Source of the DNA: JBOGJI01 sp050747865
GTDB lineage: Bacteria; Acidobacteriota; Thermoanaerobaculia; Multivoradales; JAHEKO01
Assembly (NCBI GenBank): GCA_050747865.1
Contig: JBOGJI010000186.1
Location: 1 to 41,232, forward strand
DNA length: 41,232 nt
Direction of reading: 5' to 3'
Below, one piece after another: positions 24,573 to 33,428 of the stretch. The stretch's first letter is position 1. Each line of letters opens with the position of its first letter. A program made the translations under genes and the position numbers. Below the pieces are notes generated by a model. It had not been told where the DNA came from, searched no databases, and saw only the letters and a program-made list of their open reading frames with translations.

Positions 24573-25411
24573 GCCGTCGCCTCCTGCACATCTCCGACAT
24601 CCACTTCGGTCCCAAGCACCTGCCGCCGGTCGCCGCCGGCCTGGCGCGGCTCGTCGAGGAGAGGCTGCCGGATCTGGTCGTCCTCTCCGGAGACCAGACC
24701 CAGCGCGCCAAGCCGCGCCAGTTTCGTCAGGCGCGGCAGTGGGTCAACGCGCTCCCGGTGCCAGTGCTGTCGGTTCCGGGCAACCACGACGTGCCGATGT
24801 ACCGCTTCTGGGAGCGGATCGCGGCCCCGTACGGCGCCTATCGGCGGCATTACTCGCGCGACCTCGAGCCGGTGTGGCACGACGAGGATCTGATCGTCGT
24901 CGGCCTCAACACGGCGCACGGCTGGACCGTCAAGCACGGGCGGATCCTGCCCGGTCAGCTGGCCCGCCTGCGGCAGGTCCTGGAGCAGCTCGGCGACGAC
25001 AGGTTCCGTGTCGTGGTGGCGCACCATCCGCTGGCGCCGGCGCCCGACTTTCGCGACCGCAGTGTCGTCCGGCGCGCCGCCGAGGCCTGCCGCGAGCTGG
25101 CGCGGCTGGGCGTGCACCTGGTCCTCTCCGGTCACCTGCACATCGCCTTCTTGCAAGTCCTGCCGACGCCGGACGGCGCGGCGGGCGACCCTGTCGCCCT
25201 GCTCCACGCCGGAACGGCCGCCTCCAGCCGCGGCCGCGGCCGCGAGGACGGTCGCAATACGTGCAACTGGATCCGCGTCGACTCCGACGCCGTGGTCGTG
25301 CAGCGGCTGGCCTGGCAGCCTGACGCCGAGGCCTTCGCGGTGGAGGACGAGCGCGTGCTCCCGCGCGGCCTCGAGGGTCCGTTGACCGGCCAGGTCCTCG
25401 TTCCATCGTGA
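24569..25411 (+). CDS. Calcineurin-like metallophosphoesterase (CpdA/Icc-like)
   Basis: A 280-aa protein with the five metallophosphoesterase blocks: DIHFG (Asp10, His12), GDQT (Asp42), GNHD (71-74), AHHPLAP and SGHLHIAF. The family includes cyclic AMP phosphodiesterases and many uncharacterised enzymes. It begins with TTG overlapping the previous stop (TTGA), so it appears translationally coupled to the two small membrane proteins. Its substrate is unknown. Confidence 0.88.
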   Translation: MSRRLLHISDIHFGPKHLPPVAAGLARLVEERLPDLVVLSGDQTQRAKPRQFRQARQWVNALPVPVLSVPGNHDVPMYRFWERIAAPYGAYRRHYSRDLEPVWHDEDLIVVGLNTAHGWTVKHGRILPGQLARLRQVLEQLGDDRFRVVVAHHPLAPAPDFRDRSVVRRAAEACRELARLGVHLVLSGHLHIAFLQVLPTPDGAAGDPVALLHAGTAASSRGRGREDGRNTCNWIRVDSDAVVVQRLAWQPDAEAFAVEDERVLPRGLEGPLTGQVLVPS

Positions 25412-25459
25412 TAGCGTCACGTCTTCCGAGACCGACGACGGAAACACGCTCTTACACGC

Positions 25460-26560
25460 ATGTCCCACGGCCCGCTCCGGCAGACTCCTCTTCTTGACTG
25501 CCATCGGGAGGCGGGCGCCCGGTTGGTGGAGTTCGCCGGCTGGAGCATGCCGGTCCAATACGGCGGCGTCCTGGAGGAGCACCGCGCCGTGCGCGAGCGG
25601 GCCGGCCTCTTCGACGTCTCCCACATGGGCGAGATCCGCGTCGCCGGCCCCGGTGCTGAGAGCTATCTGCAACGCCTGACTCCCAACGACGTCCAGAGCC
25701 TCGTTCCCGGGCGCGCCCATTACAGCGGCCTGCTCAACGAGCGCGGCGGCTATCTCGACGACCTCCTGGTCTACCGAATGGACGACGAGGAGTTCCTCGT
25801 CGTCGTCAACGCGGCCAACGCGGAGAGCGACTTCGCCTGGATGCGCGAGCACTCCGGGGACGGAGTGACCGTGGAGGATGTGTCGAGCGAATACGCGCTG
25901 CTGGCGCTGCAGGGACCGCGCGCGGTCGACATCCTCGCGCGCCTCACTGACGACGCGTTGGAGGGGATCCGCTACTACCGCTTCGCGCGTGGGCATGTGG
26001 CGGGCCGCGACGCGATCCTGTCGCGCACCGGCTACACCGGAGAGGACGGCTTCGAGCTGTACGTCGCGCCCGAGGATGCGCCCATGATCTGGCGCCGGCT
26101 CCTCGAAACGGGTGAGCCGGAGGGCCTGGTGTCCGTCGGTCTGGGCGCCCGCGATACGCTGCGCCTCGAGGCGGGCATGGCTCTGTACGGGCATGAGCTC
26201 GACGCCGAGACGACCCCCTGGGAGGCCGGCCTCGACTGGGTCGTCAAGCTCGACGCCGGGGATTTCATCGGCAAGCAGGCGCTGATCGAGCAGAAGGAAG
26301 CCGGCGTGCCTCGCCGCCTCGTCGGCTTCGAGATCGAAGGGCGGGGCATCGCCCGCGAGGGTCACCCCATGCTCTTCGCGGGCGAGCCTGTAGGCCGGGT
26401 CACCAGCGGCAGCTTCAGCCCCACCTTCGAGAAGGCGCTGGGAATGGCATACGTGGCGTCGCGGGTCGCCGATCCGGACGCCCAGGTCGAGATCGAGGTT
26501 CGTGGGCGACGTCTGCCGGCACGGTTGGTGGAGCTGCCCATCTACCGGCGGCAGCGTTGA
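25460..26560 (+). CDS. gcvT: Glycine cleavage system aminomethyltransferase (T protein)
   Basis: A 366-aa protein. FAGWSMPVQYGGVLEEHRAV, LFDVSHMGEIRV, ALQGPRAVDIL, SRTGYTGEDGFELYV, GLGARDTLRLEAGMALYGHE and SGSFSPTFEKALGMAYV follow GcvT throughout. It transfers the methylene group from aminomethyl-lipoyl H protein to tetrahydrofolate and releases ammonia. It heads a complete T-H-P1-P2 operon. The 48-bp leader has no sign of a glycine riboswitch. No strong ribosome binding site was seen. Confidence 0.96.
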   Translation: MSHGPLRQTPLLDCHREAGARLVEFAGWSMPVQYGGVLEEHRAVRERAGLFDVSHMGEIRVAGPGAESYLQRLTPNDVQSLVPGRAHYSGLLNERGGYLDDLLVYRMDDEEFLVVVNAANAESDFAWMREHSGDGVTVEDVSSEYALLALQGPRAVDILARLTDDALEGIRYYRFARGHVAGRDAILSRTGYTGEDGFELYVAPEDAPMIWRRLLETGEPEGLVSVGLGARDTLRLEAGMALYGHELDAETTPWEAGLDWVVKLDAGDFIGKQALIEQKEAGVPRRLVGFEIEGRGIAREGHPMLFAGEPVGRVTSGSFSPTFEKALGMAYVASRVADPDAQVEIEVRGRRLPARLVELPIYRRQR

Positions 26561-26582
26561 TGCACAGGAGGGTCAGGAGGCG

Positions 26583-26972
26583 ATGATTCCGGACGATCTG
26601 TTCTACAGCGAAGAGCACGAGTGGGTGCGCCTCGAGGACGATGGGCTAAGCGTCGGGATCACCGACTTCGCGCAGGAGGAGCTGGGCGACATCGTCTTCG
26701 TCGAGCTGCCCGAGGTCGGCAAGAGCTTCGACGCCGAGGACGAGATCGGCTCGATCGAGTCGGTGAAGGCGGTGGCCGAGGTCTACACCCCGGTCGCCGG
26801 CGAGGTCGTGGAGGTCAACGCGGCGCTCGAGGACCACCCCGAGCTGATCAACGAGGATCCGTACGGGGAGGGATGGCTGGTGCGGCTCAAGACCGACGGC
26901 GCCCCGGACGTCTCCGGGCTCATGAACGCCGAGGCCTATCAGGAATTCGTCGCCGCCGACGAGGAGGACTGA
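26583..26972 (+). CDS. gcvH: Glycine cleavage system H protein
   Basis: A 129-aa protein with the lipoyl domain: HEWVRLEDDGLSVGITDFAQ, IVFVELPEVG, and the lipoylated Lys62 in ESVKAVAEVY. It carries the aminomethyl group between the P, T and L proteins. The ATG follows two AGGAGG-like sequences, 22 nt after the gcvT stop. Confidence 0.97.
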   Translation: MIPDDLFYSEEHEWVRLEDDGLSVGITDFAQEELGDIVFVELPEVGKSFDAEDEIGSIESVKAVAEVYTPVAGEVVEVNAALEDHPELINEDPYGEGWLVRLKTDGAPDVSGLMNAEAYQEFVAADEED

Positions 26973-26978
26973 AAGACC

Positions 26979-28373
26979 TTGGCCCCCCCGCACCGTTATC
27001 TGCCGACCGGCGACGCCGACCGTCGGGAGATGCTGGAGACGATCGGCGTCGCCGACGTCGATCAGCTCTTCGCCAGCCTTCCCGAGGCGGTGCGGCTGGA
27101 GCGGCCGCCGGCCGTGCCGGGGCCGCTCTCCGACCAGGAGCTGCGGCGCTACTTCCGGCGCCTCGAGGGACAGAATCGGGTCGGCGGCCGGGACGTCGCC
27201 GGCTTCCTCGGCGCCGGCTCGTATCGCCATGAGATTCCGGCGGCGGTCGACCACCTGCTGCAACGCAGCGAGTTCTTCACCGTCTACACGCCATACCAGC
27301 CCGAGGTCAGCCAGGGCACCCTGCAGACCATCTTCGAGTTCCAGACCTTCATGAGCCTGTTGACCGGGCTCCCGGTGGCCAACGCGTCGCTCTACGACGG
27401 CGCCAGCGCTTTCGCCGAGGCGATCCTGATGGCCGATCGGCTGCAGCCGCGGCGACGCAAGGTCGTCATCTCGCGGACCGTGCATCCGCAGTACCGGGCG
27501 ACCCTCGCGGGCTACGTGCAGAACCTCGATCTCGACGTCGTCGAGGTCGGCTGGGACGAGCGGGGCGCCACCGACCTCGCAAGCCTGGCTGCGGCGGTGG
27601 ACGAGGAGACCGTCTGCGTCGCCGTGCAGTCGCCGAACTACTTCGGCGTGGTCGAGGGCTGGCGCGACGCCGCCGCGGTGGCGCGGTCGGCGGGGGCGCT
27701 GACCGTCGGGGTGGTCGCCGAGGCGCTCTCTATGGCGCTGCTCGAGAGCCCCGGCGACGGCGGCTGCTGCGACATCGCCTGCGGCGAGGCACAGTCGTTC
27801 GGCCTCCCCGCCGCTTACGGCGGCCCCTACCTCGGCTTCCTGGCCAGCCGCGACGACGCCAAGCGGGCGATGCCGGGACGGCTGGCCGGCAAGACCGTGG
27901 ACGCCGACGGCCGCCCGGCCTATGTGCTGACGCTGTCGACCCGCGAGCAGCACATCCGGCGCGAGAAGGCGACCTCCAACATCTGCACCAACCAGAACCT
28001 CTGCGCTCTCGCCGCCACCATCTACCTGGCGCTGCACGGCAAGGTAGGGCTGCGCCGACTGGCGGAGCTCAACCTGCAGCGGGCCGCCGCCCTGCGCCGC
28101 CGCCTGGACGAGGCAACGGGCCTGGCCCCGCGCTTCGCGTCGCCCCATTTCAACGAGCTGACGCTGCGCTGCGACCGGCCGGTGGAGGAGGCGCTGGGGG
28201 GCTGGCGCCAGGACGGCGTGCTCGGTGGCGTCCCGCTCGGCCCCGACTACCCCGAGCTCGAGGACTGTCTGCTGGTCGCCGTCACCGAATGCAACCCGCC
28301 GGAGGAGCTGGACCGATTCGTCGAGATCGCCGCTCGCCGGGCGCAGCCCATGGAGGTGGCCGCCGGTGCGTGA
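26979..28373 (+). CDS. gcvPA: Glycine dehydrogenase (decarboxylating) subunit 1
   Basis: A 464-aa protein starting with TTG; the conserved N-terminus (HRYLPTGDADRREMLETIGV) makes this start better than the internal ATG. ASLYDGASAFAEA, SRTVHPQYRATL, GEAQSFGLPAAYGGPYLGF and REKATSNICTNQNLCALAA are typical. With GcvPB it forms the PLP enzyme that decarboxylates glycine and loads the H protein. The split form is found in many Gram-positives, acidobacteria and thermophiles. It begins 6 nt after gcvH. Confidence 0.96.
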   Translation: MAPPHRYLPTGDADRREMLETIGVADVDQLFASLPEAVRLERPPAVPGPLSDQELRRYFRRLEGQNRVGGRDVAGFLGAGSYRHEIPAAVDHLLQRSEFFTVYTPYQPEVSQGTLQTIFEFQTFMSLLTGLPVANASLYDGASAFAEAILMADRLQPRRRKVVISRTVHPQYRATLAGYVQNLDLDVVEVGWDERGATDLASLAAAVDEETVCVAVQSPNYFGVVEGWRDAAAVARSAGALTVGVVAEALSMALLESPGDGGCCDIACGEAQSFGLPAAYGGPYLGFLASRDDAKRAMPGRLAGKTVDADGRPAYVLTLSTREQHIRREKATSNICTNQNLCALAATIYLALHGKVGLRRLAELNLQRAAALRRRLDEATGLAPRFASPHFNELTLRCDRPVEEALGGWRQDGVLGGVPLGPDYPELEDCLLVAVTECNPPEELDRFVEIAARRAQPMEVAAGA

Positions 28374-29916
28374 CGGGCAGGGATCCCACCCCGAGCATCC
28401 TCACGTCGCCTGGCGCGAGGAGGGCTCGCTGTTCGACAAGAGCCGTGCCGGCCGCATCGGCGTCCAGCTCCCACCTGTGGGCGTCGACGAGCGACCGATC
28501 GAGGAGCTGCTCCCCGACGAGCTGCGGCGCGCTCCCGTCGAGGGCATGCCGGAGCTCTCCGAGGTCGACGTCATCCGCCACTTCACCCGCGTGTCGCGCC
28601 GCAACTACTCGATCGACCTGGGGCTCTATCCGCTCGGCAGCTGCACCATGAAGCACAACCCGCGCATCCACGAGGAGCTGGCGCGGCTGCCGGGATTCGC
28701 CCAGGCCCATCCGCTGCAGCCGGTCTCCACGGTGCAGGGGTCGCTCGCCCTCATGTGGGCCCTCGAGCAGCAGCTCGTCGAGCTGACCGGCATGCGCCGG
28801 GTCGGCCTCGCGCCGGCCGCCGGCGCCCACGGCGAGTTCGCCGGCATGCTGATGGTGCGCCGGGCGCTCGAGCAACGCGGCGAGGCGAGGCGCTACGTGC
28901 TCATCCCGGACTCGGCCCACGGCACCAACCCGGCCTCCGCGCACTTCGCCGGCTACGAGGTCCGGCAGCTGAAGTCGACCGACCGCGGGACGCTCGACGT
29001 CGACGACCTGGCCGCCACCATGTCCGAGGACGTGGCGGCGCTGATGCTCACCGTGCCCAACACCCTCGGCGTGTTCGAGGATCGCATCCTCGACATCGCC
29101 CGCATCGTGCACGACAAGGGCGGCTTCCTCTACTGCGACGGCGCCAACTTCAACGCCTTCGTCGGCAAGGCGCGGCCCGGCGACATGGGCTGCGACGTCC
29201 TGCACTTGAACCTGCACAAGACCTTCACCACGCCGCACGGCGGCGGCGGCCCCGGCGCCGGCCCGGTGGCGGTGAGCGAAGAGCTGGTGCCCTACCTGCC
29301 GGTGCCGACGGTGGAGAAGGGGAGTGCGGGCTTCTACTTGGATCACGACCGCCCCCATTCGATAGGGCGCATCCGCGCCTTCCATGGGCAGTTCGGCATG
29401 CTGGTGCGGGCCCTGGCCTACATCCTGTCCATGGGCGGCGAGGGGCTGGCCGCCGTCGCTGAAGGCGCGGTGCTCAACGCCAATTACCTGCGCAAGCGGC
29501 TGGAGGGCACGTACCACCTGCCGTTCAAGACCCCGAGCCTGCACGAGGTGGTCTTCACCGACAAGAAGCAGCGACCCCACGGGGTGACCACGCTGGACAT
29601 CGCCAAGCGCCTGCTCGACTACGGGTTCCATCCGCCGACGGTCTACTTCCCGCTCATCGTCTCCGGGGCGATGATGATCGAGCCGACGGAGACCGAGGGC
29701 AAGGAGGAGCTGGACGCCTTCGTCGACGCCATGCAACAGATCGCCCGCGAGGCCGAGGAGGCGCCGGAGCTGCTGCAGGCGGCCCCGTACACGACCCCGG
29801 TACGCCGCTGCGACGAGACCCGCGCCGCCCGCCACCCGGTGCTGCGCTGGACGCCAGAAGGGGACCCCCCGGCCACCCGCCCGGGGATCAGGGGTCAGGG
29901 ATCCGGGAAGAAATGA
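28366..29916 (+). CDS. gcvPB: Glycine dehydrogenase (decarboxylating) subunit 2
   Basis: A 516-aa protein from GTG 28366, which overlaps gcvPA by 8 nt and has GGAGG about 9 nt upstream. The PLP lysine is in LHLNLHKTFTTPHGGGGPG; YPLGSCTMKHNPRIHE and PDSAHGTNPASAHFAGYEV are family signatures. After the conserved end (VRRCDETRAARHPVLRW) about 20 extra residues run into the inverted repeat at 29889-29964, probably an accidental extension of the reading frame. No lpd gene (L protein) follows; it is presumably elsewhere. Confidence 0.95.
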   Translation: MRDGQGSHPEHPHVAWREEGSLFDKSRAGRIGVQLPPVGVDERPIEELLPDELRRAPVEGMPELSEVDVIRHFTRVSRRNYSIDLGLYPLGSCTMKHNPRIHEELARLPGFAQAHPLQPVSTVQGSLALMWALEQQLVELTGMRRVGLAPAAGAHGEFAGMLMVRRALEQRGEARRYVLIPDSAHGTNPASAHFAGYEVRQLKSTDRGTLDVDDLAATMSEDVAALMLTVPNTLGVFEDRILDIARIVHDKGGFLYCDGANFNAFVGKARPGDMGCDVLHLNLHKTFTTPHGGGGPGAGPVAVSEELVPYLPVPTVEKGSAGFYLDHDRPHSIGRIRAFHGQFGMLVRALAYILSMGGEGLAAVAEGAVLNANYLRKRLEGTYHLPFKTPSLHEVVFTDKKQRPHGVTTLDIAKRLLDYGFHPPTVYFPLIVSGAMMIEPTETEGKEELDAFVDAMQQIAREAEEAPELLQAAPYTTPVRRCDETRAARHPVLRWTPEGDPPATRPGIRGQGSGKK

Positions 29917-29983
29917 GGCCATGCCGCGCGAACGCCGACCGCACAGCGGGGTCCCTGACCCCTGACCCCTCGCCCCTGACCCC
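29889..29983. repeat. Inverted and direct repeats of the CAGGGGTCAGGG type at the end of gcvPB
   Basis: CAGGGGTCAGGGA (29889-29901) pairs perfectly with TCCCTGACCCCTG (29952-29964) around a 50-nt centre that includes the gcvPB stop. Further copies of the CCCCTGACCCCT motif follow up to about 29983. The element could form a long hairpin at the 3' end of the gcv mRNA. There is no U-tract. Confidence 0.7.
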
Positions 29984-30013
29984 TGGTTGGGTGGCGGTGG
30001 GGGTCGAGGCAGA

Positions 30014-30415
30014 GTGACGTTCCGGGAACCACCGGCTAACCGCGCGGATACCTTGGAGCGGGTCGTACTCGTGATCTCGCTTGCCGGTTGGGCCGCCGCG
30101 CTGGCGGCCGCCGTCGGGCTGCTGCCGCTGGCCGGCCGGCTCCCTTCAGGGCTGTATCCGCTCTACGGCCTGGCGGCCGCCCTCGGCTGGCTGGCCGGCA
30201 ACCTCTACATGACACGCCGGCAGAGCTTCCAGGAGCGCCGGCACCGTCGCGGCCTGCTGGTGACGTACCTGTTGGGGCCGCCAGGGCTCGTGTTCCTGCT
30301 CCGCGCCCTCGACACCGAGCGCGCCCAGATGGCCGCCCCCCTGGCCGCCACCTGGGCGCTCGGCGTCTACGCCATCTTCTTCCTCGTCCCCGTCACTTTG
30401 CGCCCGCGCCCGTAG
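30014..30415 (+). CDS. Small integral membrane protein, unknown
   Basis: A 133-aa protein from GTG 30014, which has GAGG 4 nt upstream; a TTG at 29987 in the same frame would add a glycine run and is less likely. Three to four hydrophobic segments are visible (VVLVISLAGWAAALAAAVGL; LYPLYGLAAALGWLAGNLYM; VTYLLGPPGLVFLLRAL; WALGVYAIFFLVPVTL). No family was recognised. It lies alone between the gcv operon and the UvrA-like gene. Confidence 0.7.
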   Translation: MTFREPPANRADTLERVVLVISLAGWAAALAAAVGLLPLAGRLPSGLYPLYGLAAALGWLAGNLYMTRRQSFQERRHRRGLLVTYLLGPPGLVFLLRALDTERAQMAAPLAATWALGVYAIFFLVPVTLRPRP

Positions 30416-30479
30416 AGGCGCCGGCGCTCAGGGTGCATAGCATGCCCTTGCGCACGCACCCCCCGAGTTTCTGAGCTAC

Positions 30480-30529
30480 CATGAACGGTTCGGCCGCCAG
30501 CATGCGCACGCGGCCGATGACCGTTCATG
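30480..30529 (+). promoter_or_regulatory. Inverted repeat that includes the start codon of the UvrA-like gene
   Basis: CATGAACGGT (30480-30489) pairs perfectly with ACCGTTCATG (30520-30529); inside, CGGCCG (30491-30496) pairs with CGGCCG (30511-30516), leaving a 14-nt loop. The start ATG (30527-30529) is in the right arm. If the transcript begins upstream, the hairpin would hide the start codon. It is not a canonical LexA box. Confidence 0.6.
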
Positions 30530-33412
30530 TCCAGATCCTCGTCTTCCGCCATCGAGGTCGTCGGCGCCCGCACCCACAACCTGAAGGGCATCGACTGCCG
30601 CATTCCGCACGGCAAAGTCACCGTGGTTACCGGCCCGTCCGGCGCCGGCAAGTCGTCTCTGGCGTTCGACACCGTGTTCGCCGAGGGGCAGCGGCGCTTC
30701 GTGGAGTCGATGTCCACGTACGTGCAGCAGTTCCTGGATCCGATGGAACGCCCGCCGGTCGACGCGCTGAACGGGGTGCTCCCGGCGGTGGCCCTCGAAG
30801 CCCACAACTCGGTGCGCAGCGCGCGCGCCACCGTGGGCACGTTGACCGAGGTGCACGACGTGCTGCGCCTGCTGTTCACCCACCTGGCCGAGCTCGACTG
30901 CACCAACGGCCACGGGCCGATGCGGCGGATCACGCCGCAGGAGGCGGTGGACGAGCTCGAGCGGGGCGAGGTGGGCGAACGGTTCCTGCTCGTGGCCGAG
31001 CTCGAGCGGCCACGCAAGAGCGCAGACCTGGTGCTCCGGGAGCTGGTGCGCCAGGGTTACCGCCGGCGGCTCGACGGCGGCTCCGAGCTGATCGAGCTCG
31101 ATCCGGAGAAGGGCTGGAGCGCCCGGCTCGACCCGCTGCGCCTGGTCCTCGGGCGCTTCCAGTCGAGCGGCGCCTCGTCACGGCTGGCCGAGGCGATCGA
31201 GGAGGGCTTGGGGCTCCGCCACGCCCGCTTGATCGCCCAAGGCAACGGGGAGCGGCGCTTCTACGGCGCGGGTCTGGTCTGTCCGCAATGCGGCGAGACC
31301 GGGAGCGCTCCGACGCCGTCGCTGTTCTCCTTCAACTCGCCCCTCGGGGCTTGCCCCGAGTGCCAGGGATTCGGCAGGGTGATCGGCATCGATGCCGGCC
31401 GCGTCATCCCCGATCCCACGCGGACACTCGCGCAGAGCCCGATCGCGCCGTGGAACACTCCGGCCTACGACGAGCTCTACGACCGCCTCTATTCGGCCTG
31501 TCGCGAGCGCGGCGTTCCCACCGACGTGCCCTGGAAGGACCTGCCGGAGGAAGCGCGGCGCTGGATCTGGGACGGAGACGGCGGCGCGGCCTCGGAAGCC
31601 ACCGGCGTCCCAGCCGGCCGAAAGGCCCGGCGGAAGCGGAGGTCCGCCGTAGCCGCCGAGGGATTCGTCAGCATCCGCCGGTTCTTCGCCTGGTTGGAGA
31701 AGCGCTCCTACAAGGTGCACGTGCGTGTGCTGCTCGCCCGCTACCGCTCCTACGACCCCTGTCCCGCCTGCGGCGGTACCCGCTTCCGCCCGGACACCCT
31801 GCGCTTCCGCCTGCATGGCCTGCCGCTGCCCGAGCTGACCGCGCGCAGCATCGAAGAGCTGCGCCGCTGGCTGGCCGCCGAGCGCTTCGAGAACGGCGAG
31901 CGTGGCCGCGGCGGAGAGCTGCTGACGCAGCTCGAGCGACGGCTGGAGGTCCTGCATCGCGTCGGTCTCGACTACCTGACCCTGGACCGCCAGGCGCGCA
32001 CGCTCTCCGGCGGCGAGATCCAGCGCATCTACCTCGCCGCGGCGCTGGGATCGGGGCTCACCTCGACCCTCTACGTCCTCGACGAGCCGACCGTCGGCCT
32101 GCATCCGCAGGACAGCGCCCGCCTGCTCGAGCTGCTCAAGGAGATGGCGGGGGGAGGGAACACGGTGCTAGTGGTCGAGCACGACCGCACCCTGATCCAG
32201 GGGGCCGATCACCTGATCGACCTCGGGCCGCGGGCGGGCGAACAGGGTGGCGAGGTGGTCGCCGAGGGCCCGCCCAAGAACGTTCTGCGGAATCGGCGAT
32301 CCCTGACCGCCCGATACTTGAGGCCGCCGCGCCCCACCGTCGCGCGCCGGCACCGCGACCAGCGGCGCCGCGAGCGCGGCCGCCCGACGGTTGCCGAGGA
32401 GCTGGTGCACGGCCCCCAGATCGAGATCCTCGGCGCCCGTGCCCACAATCTGCGCTCGCTGGACGTCCGCTTCCCGGCGCGCGCTCTGGTGGCTGTCACC
32501 GGCGTCTCAGGCTCCGGCAAGTCGACGCTGATCGAGAACGTCCTCTACGGCAACTACCAGCGCGATCGCGGCGTGGTCGACGTCGAGCCAGGCCCCTGCG
32601 ACGAGCTGCGAGGCGTGGACGGGCTCGAGGACGTCACCCTCGTCGACCAGCGGCCCCTCGGCCGCTCGCGACGCTCCAACCCGGTGACCTACGTCAAGGC
32701 CTACGGCGAGATCCGCCGGCTCTACGCCGAGACCGAGCAGGCCAGACGCCGCAAGATCACTCCGGGACATTTCTCCTTCAACGTCGACAAGGGCCGCTGC
32801 CCGGAGTGCGCTGGAACCGGCGCGATCGAGGTGGACATGCAGTTCCTGGCGCCGGTCACCGTGACCTGCGACGCCTGCCATGGCCGGCGGTTCAAACCCG
32901 AGGTCCTGGAGATCCGCTACCGAGGGCGCACCATCGCGGAAACCCTCGATCTGACCATCGACGAGGCGCTCGAGATCTACGCCGACCATCGCCGCGTCAG
33001 CCGTCCGCTCGAGACGTTGCGCGCCGTCGGTCTCGGCTATCTGCGCCTCGGGCAGTCGACCTCCACGCTCTCCGGGGGCGAGGCGCAGCGCCTCAAGCTG
33101 GCGGCCTTCCTCGACCGCCCGAAGCGCGGCCGACCCCGACTCTTCCTCTTCGACGAGCCGACCACCGGCCTGCACCTGGCCGACATCGACACGCTGTACA
33201 AGGCGTTGCGCAAGCTGGTCGTCCGCGGCGACGGGGTGGTCGTCGTCGAGCACAACCTCGACCTGGTCGCCCGCTGCGACTGGATCCTCGAGCTCGGACC
33301 CGGCGGCGGCACCCACGGCGGCCGCCTCCTCTTCAACGGCCCCCTCGAAGATTTCCTGGAGAATGGCGACGGGCCTACCGCCGAGGCCCTCCGCGATCAC
33401 CAGAAGACCTGA
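30527..33412 (+). CDS. UvrA-like excinuclease ABC subunit A (UvrA paralogue)
   Basis: A 961-aa protein with two ABC ATPase halves: Walker A GPSGAGKSS (36-44) and GVSGSGKST; signatures LSGGEIQRIYLAAALGSGLT and LSGGEAQRLKLAAFL; Walker B VLDEPTVGLHPQD and LFDEPTTGLHLAD. Zinc Cys pairs CPQC/CPEC in the first half and CPEC/CDAC in the second are kept. Compared with canonical UvrA the sequence MSTYVQQFLDPMERPPVDAL and the replacement of an early CxxCG by CTNGHG point to a UvrA2-type paralogue. Canonical UvrA finds DNA damage with UvrB, which is not nearby; UvrA2 proteins are linked to damage tolerance or drug export. The in-frame stop at 30518 rules out an earlier start. No clear ribosome binding site. 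Confidence 0.88.
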   Translation: MSRSSSSAIEVVGARTHNLKGIDCRIPHGKVTVVTGPSGAGKSSLAFDTVFAEGQRRFVESMSTYVQQFLDPMERPPVDALNGVLPAVALEAHNSVRSARATVGTLTEVHDVLRLLFTHLAELDCTNGHGPMRRITPQEAVDELERGEVGERFLLVAELERPRKSADLVLRELVRQGYRRRLDGGSELIELDPEKGWSARLDPLRLVLGRFQSSGASSRLAEAIEEGLGLRHARLIAQGNGERRFYGAGLVCPQCGETGSAPTPSLFSFNSPLGACPECQGFGRVIGIDAGRVIPDPTRTLAQSPIAPWNTPAYDELYDRLYSACRERGVPTDVPWKDLPEEARRWIWDGDGGAASEATGVPAGRKARRKRRSAVAAEGFVSIRRFFAWLEKRSYKVHVRVLLARYRSYDPCPACGGTRFRPDTLRFRLHGLPLPELTARSIEELRRWLAAERFENGERGRGGELLTQLERRLEVLHRVGLDYLTLDRQARTLSGGEIQRIYLAAALGSGLTSTLYVLDEPTVGLHPQDSARLLELLKEMAGGGNTVLVVEHDRTLIQGADHLIDLGPRAGEQGGEVVAEGPPKNVLRNRRSLTARYLRPPRPTVARRHRDQRRRERGRPTVAEELVHGPQIEILGARAHNLRSLDVRFPARALVAVTGVSGSGKSTLIENVLYGNYQRDRGVVDVEPGPCDELRGVDGLEDVTLVDQRPLGRSRRSNPVTYVKAYGEIRRLYAETEQARRRKITPGHFSFNVDKGRCPECAGTGAIEVDMQFLAPVTVTCDACHGRRFKPEVLEIRYRGRTIAETLDLTIDEALEIYADHRRVSRPLETLRAVGLGYLRLGQSTSTLSGGEAQRLKLAAFLDRPKRGRPRLFLFDEPTTGLHLADIDTLYKALRKLVVRGDGVVVVEHNLDLVARCDWILELGPGGGTHGGRLLFNGPLEDFLENGDGPTAEALRDHQKT

Positions 33413-33428
33413 ACGAAGGAGATCCGTC

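Noticed and set aside
25412..25459. Glycine riboswitch in front of gcvT
   Set aside because: The leader is only 48 bp and has none of the aptamer's conserved pairing, and the upstream gene ends directly before it.
30480..30529. LexA/SOS box at the UvrA-like gene
   Set aside because: GAACGGTTC is palindromic but has a 1-nt centre, not GAAC-N4-GTTC, and there is no CTGT-N8-ACAG.
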